Source: Nageia nagi (lineage: Eukaryota; Pinophyta). From it: DNA of 64,000 nucleotides. A program made the position numbers and the translations under genes. Every line of letters begins with the position of its first letter. Positions within the stretch are counted from its first letter, which is position 1. The stretch spans positions 36,766,001 through 36,830,000 of the forward strand of contig JBITNC010000002.1 in the NCBI GenBank assembly GCA_050084985.1, read 5' to 3'. Below, piece after piece: positions 53,556-64,000 of this stretch. The notes beneath the pieces were generated by a model. That model was not told where the DNA came from, searched no databases, and was given only the letters and a program-made list of their open reading frames with translations.

Positions 53556-56191
53556 CACTTTGTAGTATGTCAGTGCATAGGGAGAGAATATGGTACATCA
53601 ATGTAAATATCAATAATAATATTGATGCATAAGTTTCTTATGTATGAATGAGGTTATTTCCCATCTCACCCTAATTGAGTGATGATGTGTCATTCTTGAA
53701 TGAAACATTGAAAAAATATAAAGATTGGAGCAAAAAAGAAAATTAAGGTGATACTATGGCTTGATGAGGAAGAAAAGACGATATATCATAAAGTTTTCTA
53801 TGAATAATTTGAGATGTTTTCCTAGTCCTATGATGAAATACCTAGTCATTACACCAAATTTGACTTTTAAGGGAAATGGATAACTACTCTTTAATACCAC
53901 TAAGGCACAATTTTTAAAGGGTTGCTAAAATTTTTCCCTTTAATATACCTAAGATGGTGAATTTTTGAGGGTAATTTATAAACACCCTTAAAAATAATAT
54001 GATGATGAATTATAAACACCCTTGAAAGTCAATGCAAAAAATAAAAACAAAGCATGAAAGTGATCATGCTCCACAAAAAACCTTCCTTACATGATCAAAT
54101 TATGCTTGCATCATGCATATGATTAAACAATTCTTAATCCTTATGTATTCTTCCACATTTTGCATACATATCTATTAAGCATTCATAACCATAATATTCA
54201 ATGAAAAACCATTTTCAATTACTCTTTGATGAAAACCCAAGCTCCCATGGAGACACATACTAAAATAATGTTAGCAAAGGTTACACAGTTTGATTTTACA
54301 CTTGATAATTACATAAAAAAATGTAGGGAGTTTTTTGAAAATCCATTTTATGCATATCTTGTGATCATTGCATTCCATGAAACTATGATTGAATCATGCA
54401 TCTTGTTAAATAATTTACAATTCTTATGTATTCTTTCACATTTTCTATCAGGGAATTCACAACCATAATATTTTTTGAAAACCCATTTTAAACTACTCTT
54501 TTATGGATTTTCATACCTTCTTCCCAATCTCCCATGGGAGAATATGCCAAAAGAATGATGGTAAATATTTTAGAGTTTAGTTTTACACTTGATAATTACA
54601 TTTGCTGAGATTTTTATAGGGTGTTTTAAAAAATATAATTTTATGTATATAATGTGATCATTTTACTCCATAAAATTTATAACTTCCTCCACCTAACTTA
54701 CATAGTTAAGAAGGTCAATAATGCATACATAATGATTCATCCTAGGAATAATGATACAAAGCCACTCATGATATTTAATTATACACACCCCTAATTCACT
54801 ATACCTACATGGCTACATGCAAGTAGAACACATACAATGGCTATGATGTTAGGGTTGGTTTCCAAATAATTCATCAAATCCATGAGTTTAAGGGAATTCT
54901 TATTGTAGCCACAAATCACATTTCCTCTAATCATTGCATTTCATGAAGGTATATTTTCATCATGCATCTTGTCCACATCTTATCAAATAAGAACAACAAG
55001 TACTCCTACAAGTTTTAGATTATATATATATATATATATACTATTTTTAAATATTTATATGTGCATGTATTGACTTATTTACTATGAATTCCTATATAGG
55101 AATCAACTATTATGTAAAAGGTCTACACTTAATGGAGGATGTTAGATACTTTAATTAGTATTTTTGCAATTTTATATGGATAGTATTTTATTGTGGGTTA
55201 TCTATGTTATTTAGGTTTTATGATATATTTGTACAATATGTAAAGAGGTAATATTAGCAAAAAAAGAAAGAAAGATAACACATGTAGTTGAGACTACCAA
55301 AATAGATTAAGAATCAATGGTATAGGCCTTGCAAATTAGTATGTAATTGAAATTTGATAGTGTTGTTCAATAGTGGTTGACTTGGCCTTTTTGAAATTGA
55401 TCATGATTTTATTATCCATTATAGTGTATTGTAGCAACTATTAAAATATAGAAGCTATATAACATCAAGAATGAGGAAAATGATAATTAGACAACCCAAG
55501 ACATAGATGAAATCAATGTCGATAATACTAGAAATGAGGTTGAAGATGCTTTGAATACTAGAAATTAGATTAATGATTCTTTCCTTATTGAAGAAGGTAT
55601 GACATTGAACACACAAAAAAGTTTCTTGTGATGTTGGTTACTTATTGCTTTTATATTAATATGGCATAATGATATTTGGACGGTGCCCAATGTATATGTG
55701 TTGAAGCCATGCAAACATCACACACTTAAAACTTTGCAAATCATTGAAAGAGAGGTACAATAACATGTGCAAAAAAGATAAGCAGAACAAATAAGGTGGG
55801 AATTAGTTTCAACCTACATGGACAACCCATAAGAATCATTTTGATAAGTTTGTATATTACTTGGGGGTGATTATGAGGTCAATTATCCCTATCATTTATA
55901 AATATTAGAAAATAATCCTAGATGAAATTGAAAACCATTCATGGACACTCATTGAGTAAATTTATATATAATGGATTTCACAGTGTCTATTTTTGAATAC
56001 TTATATAAATGTTGCATTTATCAAATACTAGTTTCATGCAACAACATTATACCATTCCAAATACAATGAAGAAATATATATACTACACCATGTTATATGT
56101 AAACAATGGCATGATTATAAGCATCAAATTATGGACACATTTTGTGATAAATATGATAATGATGTATATAAAATTGCTAATTCCCCACTAA
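53556..56191. other. Unassigned spacer between copia-2 and copia-3
   Basis: AT-rich, no gene recognised. It may include the interrupted 3' LTR of gypsy-3 but I cannot align it to anything upstream. Contains a 281-bp tandem duplication (54065-54650) and a TA microsatellite at 55023-55043. Small frames (54226-54468, 56009-56191) have no motif. Confidence 0.5.
54065..54650. repeat. Diverged tandem duplication, period about 281 bp
   Basis: TATGTATTCTTCCACATTTT near 54143 and TATGTATTCTTTCACATTTT near 54424. Both units continue with CATAACCATAATATT-like sequence and TTTACACTTGATAATTACAT. About 80% identical by eye. Confidence 0.75.
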
Positions 56192-56688
56192 TGGAATTAA
56201 GACTAAAGATCCAATTCCTATATGCTCAACATTATATGAAAGCTCTCTTAAACATAAACACTCAAAGCATAAACAATATCATAAATTGAAATAAAATCTT
56301 AGTGGTTCATTTGACCATGGGAGTACATCCGCTAAATAAGATCTTTCTCATTCACAAAGATAAATCTCTTACAATACCTCTTTCTTCTTCTCCTAACATT
56401 AATCCTAGAGCATAACTTTTCTTCAACTTTTGGTGTGTGATCTCAATGATAGGTCCTTCTATTTATAGGCCAAAATTATCTCTTAGATTATCCTTTTAAT
56501 CAATGTACAATGTCATTACATGCTACACCCTTTTACCTAAGGGGCATGCTCATGAGATTAAGTGTAGGAAAAGTTACATTATCATATTCACTTAAATACT
56601 TAAGGTATCTAGAGATACCTTTAAGTATTGGTGAATTTACAAGAACAACCTTACAAAACCTTACAATAATGCATTATACATTCCAATA
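56192..56688 (-). repeat. copia-3 3' LTR
   Basis: 497 bp. The outer minus-strand end is now TATTGG where the others have TGTTGG. TATA box on the minus strand at about 56455-56469. Aligns with copia-1 and copia-2 LTRs. Confidence 0.88.
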
Positions 56689-57686
56689 CTTCTCTTTAAT
56701 TCAATATTAGGTTAGAGTGAAGAAGAGATAAGAAAGATAGAATAAAAGAGAGTTCTCCTCCATACATATACAATTGGAGATGATAAATTTTACATCTTTG
56801 AGAAGTAACCAAGATCTTAGTTTGAGACTCACTACTTTATGATTCTGATAAATGATTTACAATACAATCATTAATCACAACTAGTTTCAATGTACATAGA
56901 GTAGTCATCCAACCAAAAGTTGACATGATGAGGCTCCATGATCCCACATAACTAAAGAAAGTAACTTACAATATCAAGAAAAAACCTACAAGCTACAAGT
57001 AACTCAAAAAATAAGATCAGCTAGATGCATCATATACACATTCATATCAATAAAGATAAATGAATCAAGCAATGCCATCCAAAAATTGATCAATGCCGCA
57101 CTATAATTCATCATGAATATGCTAAGCCAATACTCATATTCATCTATTGTATATAGAACATTTGTTGATTATTATCACAAATAGAGCATAAACAAATTCA
57201 TATACTAGTTCCTCACATATAGATAACTGAATAGTACCAAAAGATATATACAAGTTCTTCACATATGGATAACTAAATAGTGCAAAAAAGATCCATCATA
57301 CACACATACTAGTTCCTTCCACATGGATAATTGAACAATACTAATGATGATCAATCATATGTTTAAGGTGTACAAATAATTTATTACTTAAGAAGAACTA
57401 GTCAAAAGGTACACACACAAATCAACACTATACAACCAAAAATCCTCCTAGGGGTGAAGTTATCATCACAAACATTAATTCAAATTAAGAATTAAAACTT
57501 CACTCCCCTTGAGGGAAACTTAAATAACCCAATATAATCCCTAAGCTTGCAAAATTGAGCTTCAAGAAAGGGTTTAGTGGAAAAACCAATGGAGTTTAGA
57601 ATGGATGAACAATACTGCAAGTGTATGATGCCATCCAAAACCTTCTCTCTAATGAAGTGTTCTTAGATTTTAATATATTTTGGTAT
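56689..57686. other. copia-3 3' untranslated interior
   Basis: Aligns with copia-1 23.4-24.4 kb, including CCTCCTAGGGGTGAAGTT near 57440. No gene. Confidence 0.55.
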
Positions 57687-57960
57687 CTAATGGAAAACAT
57701 GATTCTTAGCCAAAGAAATAGTCGATTGATTATTTGAAAAAATCTGAGATGGGTGAGCTTGCTCATACCCACTTTCTTTTAGAGGATGCCTATGCCAAAT
57801 AGCTTCTTTGGTCACAAAAAGCATGGTTCGGTATTCAAATTTTATGGTGGAAAGAGAAATAATAGGATGCTTCTTGGAATCCCAAGAGATAGCACTTAAA
57901 CCAATGTTAAACACATATGCATAGGTTTATTTTTTGTCATCTCTATCTCCTGCATAGTTA
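57687..57960 (-). pseudogene. copia-3 RNase H, degenerate
   Basis: A 75-codon minus frame: ISWDSKKHPIISLSTIKFEY, TKEAIWHRHPLKESGYEQ, FSNNQSTISLAKNHVFH. This is the copia RNase H core, with the D of the CDNQSA-type motif replaced by N. Confidence 0.85.
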
Positions 57961-58239
57961 AAATCTAAAAACCTTGAGAGAAAAAAATAAGGGCAACTTG
58001 GAATACTTGAGAGTAAGATCCTTCATTCCCACAACATACCTCAATATTTTCTTAATAACATTGAGGTTCTCAACATCCAATTTTTGCATAAACCATACCA
58101 TCAAATTTATTGCAAAGGTAATATCTGATCAGGAGATACTTAAATACAATAGACTACCAATTAATTGCCTATAAGAAGTAGCATCTACCAATTGAGAGTT
58201 AGAGCTAAGAGTTAGAGTGATTCTAGAAGAGAATGGTAT

Positions 58240-59149
58240 CACAATAGGTTTGTAATCCATTCCAAACTTCTATAAAATGTATGAGATATACTTGGATTAA
58301 CTAAGGTAAGTACAATCCTTGTATTGGTATAGTTGCATACCAAGATATTAGTGCAAGATACCAAGATAAATCATTTCATAGGTTTCCTTAAGTTTGGATG
58401 TGCACTCTTAGATGATTTCATCATTATTCCTAGTAATAAGAAGATCATTCATGTAAAGGAGAATCAAGATCAAGTATTGTACCTAATTGAGCACATATAG
58501 ATCCAAGTTAGAGAAGCATTTAGAGAACTTGATATACTCAAAATAACTTAAAATATTCTTATACCAAGATCTAGGTGCTTTCTTAAGTCCATTCAATGAC
58601 TTCTTTAGCTTGCACACAAAGGACTCTTTCCCTTCCACAACAATCCCTTCTATTTTATCCATGTATATTTTCACATCTGAGTCACCATTGAAAAAAACAC
58701 TTTTTACATTGACTTGAAAAACCTTTCTACCTTGAGATGCTAAAAAAGAAAGGATTATCCTCAAAAATGGGCATCTTTACCATGGGATAAAGGGTTTCCT
58801 CATAATCAACTTCGTATTTTTGTGCAAAATCTTTAACCACTAACCTTTCCTTATATTTCTTAATATCCCCAATTGATTTGTACTTGAATTTATAAATCCA
58901 CTTATTTCCAATCATATTCCTCTTCATGGAATAAGGCACTAAATTCCAAGTTTCATTATTCATAAGCATATCATACTCCACTTTCATGGCTTCCATCCAA
59001 CACTCATGCTTTGAAGCTTCTTTGAATGATGAGGGCTCATTTTTGTTATCAATTTTGGAAAATAAGGATTTGTTCAAGGTCATACTTCTTTTTATCTTTT
59101 TTGTTAAAGAATTTTTTTCTAGAGGTGACTTATCCACATTTATATCCAA
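58240..59149 (-). pseudogene. copia-3 reverse transcriptase, degenerate
   Basis: Frame 58727-59149 (140 codons) gives the integrase-RT linker and RT N-terminus: EASKHECWMEAMKVEYDMLM, NETWNLVPYSMKRN, NKWIYKFKYKS, RLVVKDFAQKYEVDYEETLY. Frame 58483-58764 continues with GKESFVCKLKKSLNGLKKAP and RSWYKNILSYFEYIKF. The YVDD region (about 58420-58480) is broken. Confidence 0.88.
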
Positions 59150-59169
59150 CTAGTTAGGTATAACTAAAG

Positions 59170-59870
59170 AGTCATCTAGATAATTAACATCCTTATTAGA
59201 ATGAGATTCCTCAGAAAGCTCATTTAACTTTACATCCCTTGATATGAATACTACTTTGAATAATGGAGAGTAGATTTTGTATCCTCTATTCTAACTATTA
59301 TATCCCAAAAACATGTACTTTTTAAATCTCTTGTACAAATTCTTTCTTTTCTCAAAAACAATATAGGAGAAGGTTTCACAACCAAACACCATAAAGTAAG
59401 AAATGTTAGGTTTATTTCATATCCATGGCTTAAAGAGAGTTTTTCCTTTAACAACTTTTGATACCTATTCAAGGTGTAAATTACAATGCTCATAAATTCA
59501 TCACATAAGAAATTAGAAAGATTTTCCAACATGCATATAACCATCTCCATAATTTTTTTATTTTTTCTTTCGATGACACTATTTTGTTGAGGGGTGTAAG
59601 AAATTGTAAATTGCCTTTTGACCTTGTACTTAGCATAGTATTCATTAAAATCACCCCCATTATCTTATCTCAACATCTTGATTTTAATGTTAGTATAATT
59701 TTCAACTAAGGCCTTGAAATACTTGAACCTATCATAGATTTTATCCTTATGCTCAACTAGATAACCAAATATCATCCTACTGAATTCATCGATGAAGTTC
59801 AAGACATAAGATGCCATCCCAAAAGACTTAGTCTGAAATAGACCCATCTAATATGAATGTACAAGCTAAA
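59170..59870 (-). pseudogene. copia-3 integrase, degenerate
   Basis: Frame 59665-59847 reads FIDEFSRMIFGYLVEHKDKI, with the first catalytic Asp. DNGG-type sequence follows near 59650. The C-terminal part is at 59200-59400 in broken frames, matching copia-2 47723-48013. Confidence 0.82.
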
Positions 59871-59879
59871 GAGGTAGGG

Positions 59880-61400
59880 TTGCTTTGTTACCTTATCTTT
59901 TTCAAACCTCTATCTATTTATCTTACCTAAGATGCACTTCTCATATAGATCAATTATGGATGATATCAAAGGAAAACCTTCCATAAGTTCTTATTCTTTC
60001 ATGAATTGAATACTTTTGTGGTCAAGGTGATCTAAATGTTGATGCCAAAGATTTTCCCTAGAGCAAACATTCATAACAAGGCATATCTTTGTTGGAACTT
60101 GATCCATAATGTAGAGATCATCTTTCACTGATCCTTTCAACAAAGTAGCAAGTCTCTTATTAATGCACTAGGAGTGTGAGTTGAACTCAAATGAGTATCA
60201 TTTCCTTGCAAATTGAATTACAAAAAGAAGGTTCAAACTTAGCTTAGGCACATAGAGCGCATTTTCAAGACCCTTTCCATTAATCATAACACTCCTAATC
60301 ACTTGTACTTTAAGGATTGAATTATCACCTATTGCAATTGCATCTTTTTTATTCTTAGGATGCTTTATGAAAATTTTCAAAATTATTCTTTTCAAAGCAC
60401 ATGTGATTAGTGAACCCTTATTTAACAATCCAATCAATCAAAAAAATGTGAGATATGAAGTAAACACCACAAACAAAACTAGCTTTAATATTTTTCTTCC
60501 CTTTGAATTTCTTCATATTTTCATTTTCCTTATTATTTTCTTCTCTTTTCTTCTTGTAGTAGTCAAATTATTTATGACCATATCCACCATAAAAGTTACA
60601 ATTGCCACTAAATTTTGCCTTGGGATTTGATTTGTTTACCTTTCCCTTTCCATCTCTTTGTTTGTAGTTGTTGTTCTCCTTCTTTTCAAACTTCTTGAAG
60701 GTAGCAAGAAAAGACTTCTTGTGATGTTTGAACTTCATTTTGAAAGGATATTTGATTTATCCTAGAGCAATGTTGTTGTTCTTTGGATAAGAGATCAACA
60801 CTTTTTTGTTAATATTTTTCTCGTGCTTCAAAAGGAGCCATGAAAGGTTATCGAGAGAGAGATTTCTCCATCATCATCAAGCCCAGTCTCAATAATTATC
60901 ATAAAGTTATTAAACTTTGAAGAGTGATGAAGACCATGAACTCATCATTAATCCAATTATAACCATAACCAACAAATTGGATCCTAAGGTCAATGATATT
61001 ATTCAAATAAATGGTAATATTTTCATCTTCCCCTTGATGAGATTGAAGCAAATTTTGAAGAATGGTGAACCTTCTCAAAAATTTGGACCTTAGGTAGACT
61101 TTTTTGAGCCTATCCCAAGCTTCCTTTGTATACATTGATGAAAATATAATAAGCAACACTTCATATGACACTACACATAAAATAAAATTGAGGTCGCTAG
61201 CTGATTCTTTAAGTTGTAATCCTCAAGTGCCTTCTCTTCTATAGAGACAACTAGGTTTTCATTAATTGTCTACCATAGTTTCATTTCTTATAGTTCAAAT
61301 TTCATTTGAGGTTTCCAAATACCATTATTGAGATTGTCAAGGATATGCTTGGATAAGAAAGTGTCTCCTATTTGATACATAAGAAGGTGAAAGTGTTAAC
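59880..61400 (-). pseudogene. copia-3 Gag, protease and pre-integrase region, degenerate
   Basis: 60899-61171: AWDRLKKVYLRSKFLRRFTI and SHQGEDENITIYLNNIIDLR (Gag core). About 60520-60600: basic Gag tail with a broken knuckle. 60198-60437: AIAIGDNSILKVQVIRSVMI and NALYVPKLSLNLLFV (protease part). 59930-60110: pre-integrase traces. Confidence 0.78.
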
Positions 61401-62400
61401 CAATGTAACCAAATTAATCAACTATACAATTTGAGTTTGTTCACATTAACCAACCATACATTTTGAATTAATCAATCATGTTAAATTTCAACCAAGGATA
61501 ATAAAAAAATGTGTGCTTAAATTGTTTAACAATTTCACATGAGCAAAAGGTTACAATCAGATGATATATCCTATACATTTTACATATTATCATAACTTAG
61601 GAAAAAAAATACACCCACTATTATTTTTACCTAAGTATTTTTTAAAAAAAGGTCTAAGGATAAACTAAAAACATTTCTTATGAAATTGTCATTTTAAAAT
61701 TATCTTTACTTAACTTCTAAAGTTTTAAAAAAGTCACCTCTCCATAAGTGTTTTTTTGTTTGTTTGTATTTTTTAAAATACCTACCCATTTAACACATGA
61801 TTTTTTTTTTTTTAAATTACTATAAGAAGAAAATGTAAAGAGAGTCAACCATTCTCTCAACCACCACTTGTAACAATTTAACAGCAAGAGGAACCCCATA
61901 CTCTATGCCATAGGCTCATTAATTATTGATTGATGAGTGAATGATGATAATTTTTGAAAGAATAATTACCTTACAAGAAAAAACAAGGTGATATTGCAAG
62001 CAATCAAAATATGAAAAGCAACCCCACAAGAAAATGCCTCCATAAGAAGAAGGAAGTGACAATGATCTTGGGCCATCTATTTATCTACATGGTAGAGGAG
62101 CTGAGCCAAGGCAACATAGACATAGGAGGTGGCTGACATAGAGGTGAGTGGTCATGCAAGCTGCATGGGTGGGGAAAGCTTAAGTGATAACAAAGGGGGC
62201 CAAGAGCATGGCTAGAATGGGTTACAAGGTCTTTAGTTGGTCATCTAGTGATTTGGGGTGGAAGGAAGGGTGGAAATGGATCATGAGGAAAAAAATAGCT
62301 AATGGCAGGGAGTTTGTAATGGAGTGAAGGTAACTAATTTGGTGGGTAGTTGAACTTATAATGATCATAGAAAAACATTGGTTGGTTGGTCTCTAATCAT
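61401..62400. other. copia-3 leader or flank
   Basis: AT-rich to about 61950, then a less AT-rich stretch (62040-62330, for example GGTAGAGGAGCTGAGCC) like the leader of copia-2. Nothing coding. Confidence 0.45.
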
Positions 62401-64000
62401 TTCAAAAGTGGGGTTCAACTTCCCATCAAGTAACATTGCCTCAGCCAACATTCTATTATGAATCAATCAATCCTAGGGAGGTTTAACCACTATTGCTTTC
62501 ATTTTTGAACCCTTCTTGATTAAAATTATTAGGACTTTAGTCAAGGAAAGCTCTTTAGCCTAGTTTGGATCTAAGTATTTCTCTACTACACTCTATTTAC
62601 CTGCATCCTCACTCTCCAGATTCAGCTCATCTCCTTCCCCTTCTTCACTTAGTGCCTCTAATGTATATTGCTTACCATGAATAGAACCTATTTCCATCTC
62701 CTTCCTCAAGGCACTCTTCTCCTTTCCTCCAATGGCTTCCTCCTTGTCCAATCTTTTAGTGTCACTGGATTCATGTATACCATGTGTAGCCTTCTCACTC
62801 AGTTGTATATGTACTTTATCCCTCATTACAAGTTCCTTCTTCTTGGAGATGTTCAAGCATACTTCCAATTTACCTTTTCTAGCAATCTCTACAAGACTTG
62901 TTGAAACTCATGAGGCCATTTTTTTCTATTACCTAGTACCACCTTTAGTTTGGTTTTCACCTTTTGCATGCATTGATAGTGACTTTAGGATGCTCTTCTT
63001 TCATCTGTAGTACTCCCTAATTTTAATGCTTTCAAGTGGTTGTATTTCTTCCATGTTTATAAAATATGCTCTATTCTCCTAGAGGAGTATTTTCTCCTAA
63101 CAAAATTTCTAAGGTTCCTTAGGCTTGCTCCTCTACACATCCTCTCCTTTATCTCTCTCTAAAATCTTCCTAGCAGATACACTCTGCTAACCTATACATT
63201 TTGCTCTAGTTTGGGTTGTAATTTCATGGGGCTTAGAAGCCTACTTCTTAGCTTTCACTTAGCAGTTAGCAGACTCACTAGACCTTTGTTTCCCTTCACT
63301 TCAAATGGAGATTAGGGTTGATATTGCTTTAACCTCATTAGAATTAAGGATAGGGGTGGGAGCATTATTTCTCTTATGCATATTATCTTGGTTTTTCTTG
63401 GCTCTAGTGGTTGAACGAACATGGGTAGACCTTTTAGGGCCAAAGGGCCTTGGCTTTTGAATTTTCTTAGGTTTCAAAGGTATGCTTCTACTACTTTCTC
63501 CTATTTCTCTACTTTGCTTTAGTGACGCCTTGGTTTTAAAATACTCCATAAGGGTAATGTTATCAACATCTTCATCACTACTAATAGCCTTTAAAGGGAT
63601 TTTCCATGGTTGACATATGAAAGAGAAGGAGACTTACTACTAGTTGGTTCCTTTTCAAAAACTTGTCCCTCAACCTTGACATGACATTTAGGTATTCACC
63701 TTTCCAAGGATTTAAGATAGACAAGACACATAATAGACTCATGAAGGGGTAAAGACACAATGTTCCTCCTAAATCTTACAATGGAGTACTCAATTGAGTT
63801 ACAGATAAAGAAAGGAAAATTTATCCAATTTGTTAAAAGAAACTTAAAGTAGTTTAGTAAATTGAAATGGTAGGCATAAGCAACTCTAAACCTCCCTTCA
63901 AGTGTAATGTACCTCATCAAAACTTTGGCTAGTCATTTTCAAGGATCTGGAAGGCATTCATGACTCACCCCAGATTGCAACTTTTTCAATTGTAGACTCC
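62401..64000 (-). pseudogene. Unidentified degenerate ORFs
   Basis: Three minus frames of 74-91 codons (63696-63920, 63301-63549, 62593-62868) are separated by stops and could be one broken protein read right to left. The first is hydrophobic/aromatic (FRVAYAYHFNLLNYFKFLL). The second is basic (RSTHVRSTTRAKKNQDN). The third is acidic/charged (EALSEEGEGDELNLESEDAG), followed by LIHNRMLAEA near 62450. No catalytic motif seen. The similarity of that last peptide to one near 20.1 kb suggests a shared repeat family, possibly a LINE ORF1. Cut by the window edge. Confidence 0.4.

Larger units (their letters stand above)
56192..62400 (-). mobile_element. copia-3: Ty1/copia element, 5' LTR not in window
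   Basis: 3' LTR at 56192-56688; RNase H, RT, integrase, protease and Gag remnants follow to about 61.4 kb on the minus strand; a leader of uncertain length comes after. No second LTR or TGGTATCAGAGC-type primer site is visible before 64000, so either the element is 5'-truncated near 62.4 kb or another insertion separates its 5' LTR. It is the most decayed of the three copia copies. Confidence 0.85.

Noticed and set aside
1-64000. tRNA, rRNA, microRNA or intact host gene
   Set aside because: I looked for cloverleaf-like or conserved RNA stretches and intron-containing host ORFs and saw none. Covariance-model and protein searches would be needed to exclude small or intron-rich genes.

Overview
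The window looks like nuclear DNA of a plant with a large, repeat-filled genome. It is AT-rich, has no recognisable single-copy host gene in 64 kb, and is built from LTR retrotransposons, LINE pieces and foldback repeats of very different ages. Old, decayed Ty1/copia, Ty3/gypsy and Tat-like elements sharing the space with one near-pristine element fit a gymnosperm or another giant genome, but nothing in the window fixes the species. Almost every coding region is a pseudogene with several stops and frameshifts.

Layout. 1-1427: nothing recognised. 1428-5684 (+): a Tat-like non-autonomous family (here 'X') arranged LTR remnant-internal-LTR-internal-LTR, with two polypurine tracts and two primer-binding sites. 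6677 to about 31911 (-): a very old Ty3/gypsy element (gypsy-2) whose LTRs lie 23 kb apart because later elements landed inside it. These are Tat-1 (7868-15892), which has Gag, an extra 244-residue ORF and an antisense plant-mobile-domain gene but no visible pol; LINE pieces at about 21-22.9 and 29.2-29.9 kb; and copia-1 (22896-29154), which sits in a LINE ORF1. 32079-32640: a microsatellite and two MITE-like foldback copies. 32607-36318: a young 2,992-bp non-autonomous LTR element (LARD-like) flanked not by a 5-bp target duplication but by two 360-bp copies of the target that look identical. 37031-39668 (+): a gypsy Gag-protease region with no RT seen (gypsy-3). 39689-53555 (-): copia-2, with an exact 5-bp target duplication and a complete gypsy-1 (39791-45045) nested in its 3' LTR. 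53556-56191: flank with a 281-bp tandem duplication. 56192 to at least about 62.3 kb (-): copia-3, whose 5' LTR is not in the window. 62.4-64 kb: unidentified degenerate ORFs (-).

The three copia elements are one family. They share LTRs of about 470-500 bp that start TGTTGGAATG, a TATA box reading CTATAAATAGAAGG on the minus strand, and the order Gag-protease-integrase-RT-RNase H. LTR-LTR identity judged by eye gives a nesting order that agrees with position: gypsy-2 (about 75-78%) is older than Tat-1 (about 85%), copia-1 (about 88%), gypsy-1 (about 90%) and copia-2 (about 91%), and all are far older than the LARD-like element (one substitution plus one repeat-unit difference). The most unusual structure is that youngest element with its 360-bp target duplication. 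The next is the Gag-only Tat-1 element carrying an antisense plant-mobile-domain gene.
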